Shown here: positions 1-6,779 of the stretch, in pieces
Position numbering within the stretch: position 1 is the stretch's first letter
Layout of the letters: each line of letters starts with the position of its first letter
NCBI GenBank assembly: GCA_036308445.1
Contig: JAXJVS010000156.1
Coordinates: 1-9,203, forward strand
From: MGBC113645 sp036308445
Lineage (GTDB): Bacteria; Bacillota_I; Bacilli_A; Erysipelotrichales; Coprobacillaceae
Direction: 5' to 3'
Length of the DNA: 9,203 nt
Position numbers and translations under genes: made by a program
The notes under the pieces: generated by a model
Databases searched by the model: none
Told to the model about the DNA's origin: nothing
The model's input: only the letters and a program-made list of their open reading frames with translations

Positions 1-142
1 ATATTTTAATAATGTCAATATTTATTTTATCGAAGAATGAAGAATTTGTTTTATAGCAAAAGTATTTTTAGCATCTCTTTATTTTATAAACTTCATCTAC
101 AACAAACACCTTAGCCACTATCAAGCTTTAAGAATTATATAC
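1..142. other. AT-rich left edge, no gene seen
   Basis: These 142 bases lie downstream of the surface-protein terminator. They are very AT-rich with stop codons in the frames I followed, and I see no ribosome binding site, convincing promoter or RNA structure. They may be the intergenic or terminal part of a neighbouring gene outside the window. Confidence 0.4.
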
Positions 143-170
143 AAAAAGAAGCTGTTAATACAGCTTCTTA
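143..170 (-). terminator. Rho-independent terminator of the LTD surface-protein gene
   Basis: Read on the minus strand, GAAGCTGT (167-160) pairs perfectly with ACAGCTTC (155-148) across a 4-nt loop. Flanking A-T pairs extend the stem, and a run of five T follows (147-143). The TAA stop codon of the surface-protein gene (170-168) abuts and partly overlaps the 5' arm, so transcription ends essentially at the end of the coding sequence. The plus-strand orientation lacks a comparable T-run, so the terminator is probably one-way. Confidence 0.85.
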
Positions 171-3026
171 ATTATGTTGTTTTTTCTTTTTTAAACCTAA
201 AATCATACCAACCAAACTAAATGCCATCATCAATCCAAACATTGTAATAGGTGTAATATCACCAGTTTGTACTACTTTTTCGGTTTGTATTAATTCATTA
301 ACATTTTTATCTTTATTTTGTATTTGCTCATTGTCTTTTTCTTGATCAATTGATGGTAATTTATTATCATCATCTGGTGTCACTGAAGGATTAGTTGTTT
401 CGTTGTTTGATATATCTTTATAATCACATGCAAGCTTTCCAATAGTTAAAGCACCACTTGTGACACCATCACAGAAACGATATACTGGGCGTTGTCCATC
501 AACTGTATAATCTGCAGATGCAATCGCAAACCCTTCATTATTTCTTGTTATATCAAGATCTACTGGAGGTAATACATGTAAAATATCTGGAGACTCAGTT
601 CCATTGAATGTTACTTTTGCTGCAAGGTTACCATAACCATCATCAGCTACAACCCAAAGAACATCTTCATATGTATCATAATCAAGTGCCATAGCTCCGC
701 CTAATTTAGAATCAATATCACTGATTAATACAGCTGTTCCATCTGTATTTAAAACAAATCCATATACATGTCCATTATCTTCCAATGCAACAAAGAAAAT
801 ACCATCAGCTACTGCATTTGAATAATTTGAACTATCAAAAGGAGTATTTGTATTTTGATCTATCAATTGTCCATTCATATCATCGAAGCTAACCCATTCT
901 ACTGCCTCAATTCCCATATTAGCTGATACATCAGGTAGATAAGTTGTTAAATTCCATTCTTGCATTGCAGTTAAATTTGTACCCTCTTGATTTGGATCAG
1001 CTTTTAAAATAACGTTATAGTTTACCCCTTTATTAGAATTATCTCGTTCTGAAGCAAGATATATATAACCATCACCATCTACAGATATCCCTTCTGTATC
1101 AGGTCCTTTATTTGAACCATTAATAAAATTAACTGTTTTGCCATTTTCAAAACCATTAGCAAATGATAATGTACCATCTTCTGCAACATCTAAAATCCAA
1201 AACTTACCAGTTCCATTATCAACCGCATATAACTGACCATTATGGAAATCTAGTCCTGAAGAGTCTTCTAAAAAGTTAAGATTAGATTCAATAACTTCAT
1301 CTTCACCATCCCAAGCTTCAACATCTGGAGTACCTTCAAACTCATTAGCTTTACCTGGTGTTTCTTCTTTTGTGTTTTGATAAGCTATTCCATCAAATCC
1401 CCATGTTGGAGAAGTATGTCCACTCCATGTTGTACTTTGAATCAATAATCCATTTTCAAAAATACGAACACTATCATTCTTTCCTAATCCAAAACCTAAT
1501 TCATCATCTGTGATAACTAGAAAACTATTAGCAGATATAACTGTTCCTTCAGGAATAATATATTCATGTAAATCATCATCATCTTTAATAACTAATCCTG
1601 AAATATCTAATGGTTCAGAAGTAGGATTAGCTAATTCAATCCAATCACAACCACCATTTGGATCATTAGATTGAATTTCATTTAAAATTACTGGATTAAC
1701 AACAACATTTGCTTTACCTTTAGTAGAAGTTTCAAAATCTACAAATTCTCCTGTTCCATCAGGAATTCTAGCATATACCCCATTTGCATGAGTGTTCCAT
1801 GAATATGAATCAACCACTGCTCCATCTTTATTGTAGATAGTAACAGAATCTGCTTTACCTAACCCAAATGTAAAGTGTGTATTTGAATCAAAAACATAAA
1901 ATTCTCCTGGTTTAAGAACTGTACCTTCAGCCACTGGTATAATATCATTAATATGACCAGTAGGATCATTATCATAAAGATACCAGCCAGAAATATCTAC
2001 ATCAGCTGTTCCAGCATTGTAGACTTCTACCCAATCAGTATCACCGCCGTTAGATTCTACTTCATTAATAACAATACTTGGTGCATACCATCTATTTTGA
2101 ACGCCTGGTGTTTCAGGCATTAATACAAATGATCCAGTTCCATCAGGATATCTTCCCCAAGATGCTGATTCATCACCATTAACATTAGCATGCTCGCTCC
2201 ATGAATGAGAATCTAGTAGAATTCCTTGATTATCATATAAACGAATAGAATCTCCACTTCCGATTCCTATCGCTTCATCAAATACTCCTTCAACATAAGT
2301 ATCAGTACTATCATCAAAAACCAATCCTGTAGTGTCAGCTTTTACAAGCAATAAACTCCCTGCTTTGATTTGTGTACCGCTATTAAATCGCCAGCGATGA
2401 TCATCTGAATTATCTCGAATTTCATACTCAGATAAATCAATAGCTGTATTACCAATATTCATAATTTCTACCCAATCATCAGGAGAAGAATTCACTTCAT
2501 TGATAACTAATTGGCTTTTTGTAGTGTTATCCTCCTCTTCACTATCACTAATAGTATTAACTGCTCCTTTTGTAGGTGCTTGATCAACAAATTCTCCAGT
2601 TGATGTACGAGAGTATGTACCAGCAGCATGACCAGACCATGAATAAGTATCTACCTGTTCACCATTTGCATTATACAAAGTAACTGTATCTCCTGTTCCT
2701 AAACCAAAATCAAAGTTAACAGTTTCTTCTAAAACAAGAACTTCGCCTGCCTTTAAAGTTGTATTTTCAATCAACGGATATGTTGATGATTCATCAACAC
2801 GTTCTTTTCCCTTATCATCTGTAATATACCATCCACTAATATCAATATCAGTATCACTTATATTGATAATTTCAACCCAGTCATTTCCTCCACTAGCATC
2901 ACTAGATTCAACTTCATTAATTAAAATTGATGAACTTTCTGATGCATGACTTACCTGAATAGAAGGTAATATCATTGAGAAAGCTGTCATTGTTAATAAT
3001 AAACTCTTTTTCTTACAATTAACCAT
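168..3026 (-). CDS. Exported cell-wall-anchored protein: four lamin-tail domains plus phytase-like beta-propeller
   Basis: A 952-residue secreted protein. The start at 3026 is chosen because TAAGGGGGAT (3040-3031) sits at correct spacing before it and the signal peptide follows at once. An upstream in-frame ATG at 3083 would add 19 poorly fitting residues and lies upstream of the likely promoter. Residues 1-28 form a signal peptide (KKK, hydrophobic core, SHA cleavage site). Four lamin-tail domains follow at about 33-157, 172-311, 316-441 and 445-561, each opening with an INEV/LNEI-x-S...DWVE or DWIE strand. Residues 566-871 resemble phytase-like/SdiA-regulated beta-propellers (GLDFHNGQLYAVD, DTEGISVDGDGYIYLASE, NNEGFAIA). 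A polar D/N/Q-rich linker leads to VQTGD (919-923), a hydrophobic stretch (about 925-944) and a KKKK tail, as in sortase substrates using non-LPXTG motifs. The protein is likely displayed on the wall. Lamin-tail domains bind partners or nucleic acid in some extracellular proteins. Substrate unknown; any phosphatase or esterase activity is unproven. Confidence 0.9.
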   Translation of the reverse strand: MVNCKKKSLLLTMTAFSMILPSIQVSHASESSSILINEVESSDASGGNDWVEIINISDTDIDISGWYITDDKGKERVDESSTYPLIENTTLKAGEVLVLEETVNFDFGLGTGDTVTLYNANGEQVDTYSWSGHAAGTYSRTSTGEFVDQAPTKGAVNTISDSEEEDNTTKSQLVINEVNSSPDDWVEIMNIGNTAIDLSEYEIRDNSDDHRWRFNSGTQIKAGSLLLVKADTTGLVFDDSTDTYVEGVFDEAIGIGSGDSIRLYDNQGILLDSHSWSEHANVNGDESASWGRYPDGTGSFVLMPETPGVQNRWYAPSIVINEVESNGGDTDWVEVYNAGTADVDISGWYLYDNDPTGHINDIIPVAEGTVLKPGEFYVFDSNTHFTFGLGKADSVTIYNKDGAVVDSYSWNTHANGVYARIPDGTGEFVDFETSTKGKANVVVNPVILNEIQSNDPNGGCDWIELANPTSEPLDISGLVIKDDDDLHEYIIPEGTVISANSFLVITDDELGFGLGKNDSVRIFENGLLIQSTTWSGHTSPTWGFDGIAYQNTKEETPGKANEFEGTPDVEAWDGEDEVIESNLNFLEDSSGLDFHNGQLYAVDNGTGKFWILDVAEDGTLSFANGFENGKTVNFINGSNKGPDTEGISVDGDGYIYLASERDNSNKGVNYNVILKADPNQEGTNLTAMQEWNLTTYLPDVSANMGIEAVEWVSFDDMNGQLIDQNTNTPFDSSNYSNAVADGIFFVALEDNGHVYGFVLNTDGTAVLISDIDSKLGGAMALDYDTYEDVLWVVADDGYGNLAAKVTFNGTESPDILHVLPPVDLDITRNNEGFAIASADYTVDGQRPVYRFCDGVTSGALTIGKLACDYKDISNNETTNPSVTPDDDNKLPSIDQEKDNEQIQNKDKNVNELIQTEKVVQTGDITPITMFGLMMAFSLVGMILGLKKKKQHN
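1344..2930 (-). repeat. Four tandem lamin-tail-domain coding units
   Basis: Four diverged units of roughly 350-420 bp lie at about 2930-2556, 2513-2094, 2081-1704 and 1694-1344. Shared protein landmarks in order are I-N-E-(V/I)-x-S, D-W-(V/I)-E, D-(I/L)-S, FGLG or GIGSG followed by a D-S/T-V strand, SWS/SWN-x-H, and a closing TKGA/TPG/TKGKAN turn. Units 1 and 3 are closest in wording (GWYITD/GWYLYD, VDTYSWSGHAAG/VDSYSWNTHANG). The divergence suggests old internal duplication rather than a recently expanded repeat. Confidence 0.85.
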
Positions 3027-3030
3027 AAAT

Positions 3031-3056
3031 ATCCCCCTTAATATGTGATAATTATA
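3031..3056 (-). promoter_or_regulatory. Extended -10 promoter and strong RBS of the LTD surface-protein gene
   Basis: On the minus strand TGC-TATAAT (the -10 hexamer occupies 3056-3051) is a perfect hexamer with the extended TGn element. The -35 is poor: TTGAAA upstream is 21 nt away, too far, so the extended -10 probably compensates. Transcription would begin near 3044, giving a very short leader. The leader contains TAAGGGGGAT (3040-3031) just before the ATG at 3026. Confidence 0.65.
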
Positions 3057-3301
3057 GCAAAGCACATGTAATGTATCTTTCAAATAAAGGTTAGTTTTAG
3101 TAAACTCAATACTTGCGACTTACTTTCTTAATATAAACTATCCTAGAAAATGGCATAAGTAAAAAATTATAAATTTATTAAACTAAATTTTTGATTATAT
3201 ACAAAACAATCCTATATATCGATATTCCCATACATAATTTGAAAATAACTTCAAATTGATTTGAATCATGGTATAATACTCTCATTAAAGGAGAATTGAT
3301 T
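3057..3301. promoter_or_regulatory. Divergent intergenic region between surface-protein gene and HAD operon
   Basis: This AT-rich spacer separates two divergent transcription units. The right end holds the plus-strand HAD promoter and a palindrome (3250-3265). A second possible plus-strand promoter is TTGATT (3191-3196), 16 nt, TATATA (3213-3218), which is weaker evidence. No ORF with a credible ribosome binding site and no RNA gene is visible. Confidence 0.45.
3250..3294 (+). promoter_or_regulatory. Promoter, candidate operator and RBS of the HAD/GIY-YIG operon
   Basis: TGG-TATAAT (hexamer 3272-3277) is a perfect extended -10 box. The -35 is unclear: TTGAAA at 3239-3244 is 27 nt away, and the region at normal spacing reads only CTTCAA. 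A 16-bp near-perfect palindrome, TTCAAATTGATTTGAA (3250-3265), occupies the -35/spacer area where a repressor or activator dimer would sit. AAAGGAGA ends at 3294, 7 nt before the ATG at 3302. This spacing is why that ATG is preferred over the TTG at 3296, which is only 1 nt from the ribosome binding site. Confidence 0.6.
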
Positions 3302-4084
3302 ATGATTAAGATGATTGCTAGTGACCTAGATGGTACATTATTTAAAGAGGATAAAACATTTAGTGAAGAATTTTATGATATATTTAATAAATTAAAAGAG
3401 AAAGATATTAAATTTGTAATAGCTACTGGTAATCAATATGACTTAGTAAGAGATAAGTTTGATAGAATCAAAGATGATATTATCTATCTAATAGAAAATG
3501 GCAATAAGATTATTTATAAAAATGAAATATTGCATATGACTGTATTAAATGATGAAGATAGAACTCTTATTTTAGATATTCTATCAGAATTTAATGAATT
3601 AATGATTGTATTTTGTGGTAATAAGCATTCTTATATTCATAAAAGATTCAAAGATAAAGAAGACTTTATAAAGATTTTTTTACATAATTATGTATTTGTA
3701 GATGATTTAAGAAACATAGATGATGAAATTATGAAATATTCAGTTGCTGATTTTGATGAAAATCCGTCAAAATACGTAGAACTTATCAAACATAAATTAC
3801 CAAATCATATCCAAGCAGTTACAACTGGTCATACTTGGTTTGATATTTTTTATAAAAGTGTGAATAAAGGCACAGGTATGAAATTTCTACAAAACTATTT
3901 TAATATTGATAAAAGCGAATGTATGGCATTTGGTGATCAAATGAATGATTATTATTTATTACTTAGCTGTGAAGAATCATATGCTATGAGCAATGGTAAA
4001 GATGAATTGAAAGCTATTGCGAAATATATCGCAAAATCAAATGAAGAAGATGGCGTTATAGAAGTCATTAGAGAACTTATTTAA
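3302..4084 (+). CDS. Cof-type HAD-IIB family hydrolase (sugar-phosphate/phosphate monoester phosphatase)
   Basis: A 260-residue cytoplasmic phosphatase of the haloacid dehalogenase superfamily, subfamily IIB. All core motifs are visible: motif I DLDGT with nucleophile Asp8 and acid/base Asp10; motif II VIATGN with Thr42; motif III Lys189 in VNKGTG; motif IV GDQMND (211-216) for magnesium binding. The C2-type cap lies between motifs II and III (about residues 80-185). Length matches the Cof family. Motif II normally reads ATGR; here the fourth residue is Asn, which could alter substrate preference. The family acts on sugar phosphates, FMN, pyridoxal phosphate and similar metabolites, and the actual substrate cannot be read from sequence. 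The TAA stop shares its last A with the ATG of the next gene, so the two are co-transcribed and probably translationally coupled. Confidence 0.93.
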   Translation: MIKMIASDLDGTLFKEDKTFSEEFYDIFNKLKEKDIKFVIATGNQYDLVRDKFDRIKDDIIYLIENGNKIIYKNEILHMTVLNDEDRTLILDILSEFNELMIVFCGNKHSYIHKRFKDKEDFIKIFLHNYVFVDDLRNIDDEIMKYSVADFDENPSKYVELIKHKLPNHIQAVTTGHTWFDIFYKSVNKGTGMKFLQNYFNIDKSECMAFGDQMNDYYLLLSCEESYAMSNGKDELKAIAKYIAKSNEEDGVIEVIRELI

Positions 4085-4398
4085 TGTATTATACTTACAT
4101 TATTCAATGTAAAGATTCTAGCTTTTATACTGGAATCACTACTAATATTGATAGAAGAATAACTGAACATAAAAATAAAACTAAGAGATGTGCTAAATAT
4201 ACATATACTCATGATATAGATAAGTTAGTCGCTTTATGGCAAAGTGAAAATAGATCTACGGCTTCAAAACTAGAATATCAAATTAAAAAATTAAATAAAA
4301 AAGATAAAATCAAATTGATTAAAGAAAATCAATTTGATTTATTACCTATGCTTGATAAAACATCATATAAAAGAATAACAGACTATTCAAATGAATAG
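4084..4398 (+). CDS. GIY-YIG domain protein, UPF0213 (YhbQ/YazA-like) family
   Basis: A 104-residue single-domain GIY-YIG protein. Visible motifs are YTYIIQCKD with the GIY-equivalent tyrosine (Tyr5), FYTGIT with the YIG-equivalent tyrosine (Tyr15), the arginine pair Arg24/Arg25 followed by His29, and the metal-binding glutamate Glu64 in ASKLEYQIKKL. Its length fits the UPF0213 family, whose members are nuclease-like proteins linked by some reports to DNA end processing or repair; the role here is unknown. The start overlaps the HAD stop by one base (TAATG). Upstream sequence offers only a weak ribosome binding site (AGAGAA), so translation probably depends on ribosomes finishing the HAD gene. 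The lysine-rich C-terminus could aid nucleic-acid binding. The stop codon lies in the terminator stem. Confidence 0.9.
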   Translation: MYYTYIIQCKDSSFYTGITTNIDRRITEHKNKTKRCAKYTYTHDIDKLVALWQSENRSTASKLEYQIKKLNKKDKIKLIKENQFDLLPMLDKTSYKRITDYSNE

Positions 4399-4407
4399 TC
4401 TTGTTAT
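4375..4407. terminator. Shared bidirectional terminator between convergent operons
   Basis: ATAACA-GACTATTC (4375-4388), loop AAAT (4389-4392), then GAATAGTC-T-TGTTAT (4393-4407). This is a 14-bp stem interrupted only by a single bulged T at 4401. The plus-strand tail is TTGTTAT and the minus-strand tail is TGTTATTCTTTT, both moderately T-rich. The stop codons of both convergent genes (TAG at 4396-4398 and the Hsp70 TAA at 4406-4404) lie inside the inverted repeat, so one element probably ends both transcripts. Confidence 0.75.
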
Positions 4408-6155
4408 AGTATAGAATCTGCTTTTTGTTTTAATTGTTCAAATCTATATTTTAAATTAGAGAAATCACCATCATTCATATTTTCTACATCTGCTTTTTTG
4501 ATTTCTTTTTTAAAGATGTGTATTTCTTTCTTTAAATCATTAATAGTATTTTTATCTAATGTTTTCTTTTCGTCTTTTAACTGATTTTCTAGATTATAGA
4601 TAGTTCCTTCCATTTCATTTTTAAAATCAATTCTTTCTTTACGTTTTTGATCTTCTTTTTCAAATTCTTTAGCTTCTCTAATAGCTTTATCAATCTCTTC
4701 TTGAGATAAACCATTATGATTAGTAATCTCAATAGATTGCTGATTCCCTGTAGCTTTATCTACAGCCGATACATGTAATATACCATCAGCATTAATATCA
4801 AAAGTCACTTCAATCTGAGGCTGCTTAGATAAAGAACGTTTAATTCCTTTTAATCTAAACTTACCTAAACTTTTATTATCTCTAGCAAGAGGTCTTTCAC
4901 CTTGTAACACATTAATTTCTACAGTTTTTTGTAATGGTGACGCTGTTGTAAAGATTTGAGAAACTTTCGTAGGAATTGTCGTATTTCTTTCAATTAAACG
5001 TGTTGCATTACCACCAACTGTTTCAACTGATAACGATAAAGGAGTCACGTCCAACAATAGGATGTCATGATTTCCAAAAATAGTTACATCACCACTTAAT
5101 TTTCCTCCTTGAATTGCTGCACCAATAGCTACGCATTCATCAGGATTTAAATTTTTACTAGGCATCTTACCAGTTAAAGCTTGTACTTTACTTGCAACTG
5201 CTGGAATTCTAGTAGAACCACCAACTAATAATATTTTATCCAAATCCCCTGCAGTTATATGAGCATCCATTAAAGCATTTTGTACAGGAATAGCTGTTCT
5301 ATCAATTAAATCATTAACTAATGAATTGAATTTTGCTCTTGTAATAGATAATTCTAAGTTTATTGGTCCATTTTTATCCTGAAACAAGAATGGTATAGAG
5401 ATTAAATAGCTTTCTGATGATGATAAAGCAATTTTAGCTTTTTCACTTTCATCTTTTATTCTTTGCATTGCAACTGCATCTTTGATTGGATTGATTTTTA
5501 ATTCTTTTTTACAGTAATCAACAACATAATTTGTTATTCTTTCATTAAAATCATCTCCACCTAAATGATTATCACCAGAAGTAGATAAAACTTCAATCAT
5601 TCCATCACTAATTTCAATAATAGAAACATCAAAAGTTCCTCCACCTAAATCATAAACCATAATTTTAGCATTTACTGTACTATCTAAACCATAAGCTAAA
5701 GCAGCTGCTGTAGGTTCATTAATAATTCTTAATACATTAAACCCAGCAATAGTTCCTGCATCTTTAGTTGCCTGTCTTTGAGTATCATCAAAGTAAGCAG
5801 GTACAGTGATAACTGCATCTTTAACTTCTACTCCTAAATAATCACTAGCATCTTTCTTTATCTTTTGTAATATCATAGCTGAAATTTCTTCAGGTCTATA
5901 TTTCTTATTTCCCAAAGATACTTTAATATTATTACCCATTTCTCTTTTAATTGAAGAAATCGTATTTTGTGGATTCATTATTGCCTGTCTTTTCGCTTTT
6001 TCCCCAACTAATCTTTCACCGTTTTTAGTAAGTGAAACAACGCTCGGTGTTGTTTTATTACCCTCAGTGTTATGTATAACTTTTGTATGTCCTGCTTCCA
6101 TAACTGCAACACAACTATTGGTTGTTCCTAAATCTATACCTAAAACATAACTCAT
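4404..6155 (-). CDS. Hsp70 family chaperone, DnaK paralogue of the DUF5685 operon
   Basis: A 583-residue cytoplasmic ATP-driven chaperone. The nucleotide-binding domain (about 1-360) shows IDLGTTNS (7-14), Lys70, VITVPAYFDDTQRQAT (115-130), NEPTAAALAYG (147-157), YDLGGGTFDVS (168-178) and GGSTRIP (312-318). The interdomain linker DILLLDVTPLSL (364-375) is intact, so J-protein-driven allostery should work. The substrate-binding beta-sandwich follows (about 376-480), then a charged helical lid (about 483-583). It ends at ...KADSIL without the acidic G/P-rich tail of canonical DnaK and is somewhat shorter. It is last in an operon led by zinc-ribbon, DUF5685 and J-domain genes, with no grpE, hrcA or classical dnaJ nearby, so it is probably an auxiliary Hsp70 rather than the housekeeping dnaK. 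AGGAGG lies 8 nt before the ATG and contains the end of the J-gene stop codon. No CIRCE-like repeat was seen. Confidence 0.93.
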   Translation of the reverse strand: MSYVLGIDLGTTNSCVAVMEAGHTKVIHNTEGNKTTPSVVSLTKNGERLVGEKAKRQAIMNPQNTISSIKREMGNNIKVSLGNKKYRPEEISAMILQKIKKDASDYLGVEVKDAVITVPAYFDDTQRQATKDAGTIAGFNVLRIINEPTAAALAYGLDSTVNAKIMVYDLGGGTFDVSIIEISDGMIEVLSTSGDNHLGGDDFNERITNYVVDYCKKELKINPIKDAVAMQRIKDESEKAKIALSSSESYLISIPFLFQDKNGPINLELSITRAKFNSLVNDLIDRTAIPVQNALMDAHITAGDLDKILLVGGSTRIPAVASKVQALTGKMPSKNLNPDECVAIGAAIQGGKLSGDVTIFGNHDILLLDVTPLSLSVETVGGNATRLIERNTTIPTKVSQIFTTASPLQKTVEINVLQGERPLARDNKSLGKFRLKGIKRSLSKQPQIEVTFDINADGILHVSAVDKATGNQQSIEITNHNGLSQEEIDKAIREAKEFEKEDQKRKERIDFKNEMEGTIYNLENQLKDEKKTLDKNTINDLKKEIHIFKKEIKKADVENMNDGDFSNLKYRFEQLKQKADSIL

Positions 6156-6167
6156 TGTATATACCTC

Positions 6168-6779
6168 CTAACAACATATCATACGGCCACCACAGCATAA
6201 ATTACACATCATATTTAACATCATTAGTTTACAACAATAATCCCCTACATCAAATTGTTGTGAACCATAAGATTGTTGCTGTTGTCGATATTGTGTATTA
6301 CCCATTTGTAATTGTCTTAATAACATCTGATATTGCATATTCATTGGATTCATTCTTACTGCCATTTGAATATGTTCTAATGCTACAATATCATTTCCTA
6401 AACGACTATTAACAACTGCACTTAAATAATACCATTCATCAGTTCTATTAGGATATTGGTTTAATAAATTTAATGCTCTTTGCAAATCATTGCTATTAAT
6501 AGCATTAATTATATCATTCCATGAGCCTTGATTTGAATATCCACCATATTGTGAATATCCACCAGTGTTATATGACTGACTTGTTGTTTTACCTCTTTTT
6601 TCATCCATAATCTGCTGATATGCAGTTTGAACTTGTTTAAATTTTTCTGTTAATACTTCTTTATTTGGATTATTAATATTGGAATCAGGATGATATTGTT
6701 TACTTAATTTACGATAAGCTTTTTTAATTTCATCTTCACTCGCATCTCTACTAACCCCTAATACACTATACGGATCCAT
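6168..6779 (-). CDS. J-domain protein with Cys-rich C-terminal tail
   Basis: A 203-residue Hsp40-like co-chaperone. Residues 1-62 form a J-domain (YSVLGVSRDASEDEIKKAYR, then the ATPase-stimulating HPD triad at 30-32). A flexible Y/G/Q/S-rich linker follows (about 66-86). Residues 87-158 look like TPR-type helices (NDLQRALNLLNQYP, WYYLSAVVNSRLGN, ALEHIQMAVRMNP). A Gln-rich spacer leads to a hydrophobic Cys-rich tail containing C182, C183, C192, C195, C196, C202 and C203 and ending ICC. It lacks the CxxCxGxG zinc finger and the client-binding domain of type I DnaJ, so it is a type III J-protein. The start overlaps the DUF5685 stop by one base (TAATG) with GAGGGG upstream, and the TAG stop is part of the downstream Hsp70 ribosome binding site. 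It presumably recruits and activates that Hsp70. The tail could bind metal, be acylated or contact the membrane. Confidence 0.92.
   Translation of the reverse strand: MDPYSVLGVSRDASEDEIKKAYRKLSKQYHPDSNINNPNKEVLTEKFKQVQTAYQQIMDEKRGKTTSQSYNTGGYSQYGGYSNQGSWNDIINAINSNDLQRALNLLNQYPNRTDEWYYLSAVVNSRLGNDIVALEHIQMAVRMNPMNMQYQMLLRQLQMGNTQYRQQQQSYGSQQFDVGDYCCKLMMLNMMCNLCCGGRMICC

Noticed and set aside
1344..2930. CRISPR or short tandem repeat array
   Set aside because: The periodicity is of diverged protein domains several hundred bases long, not short identical repeats with spacers.
3027..3083. N-terminal extension of the surface protein from an upstream ATG at 3083
   Set aside because: It would place residues before the signal peptide and include the extended -10 box; the ATG at 3026 has a strong ribosome binding site.
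3296..3301. TTG start for the HAD gene
   Set aside because: Only 1 nt from AAAGGAGA, whereas the ATG at 3302 has normal spacing and fits the family N-terminus.
4404..6155. Calling the Hsp70 the housekeeping dnaK
   Set aside because: No grpE, hrcA or type I dnaJ is adjacent and the acidic tail is absent; an auxiliary paralogue is more likely.
6122..6412. 96-codon plus-strand frame opposite the J-domain gene
   Set aside because: Lies antisense to the well-supported J-protein and Hsp70 start, has no recognisable domain and no good ribosome binding site.
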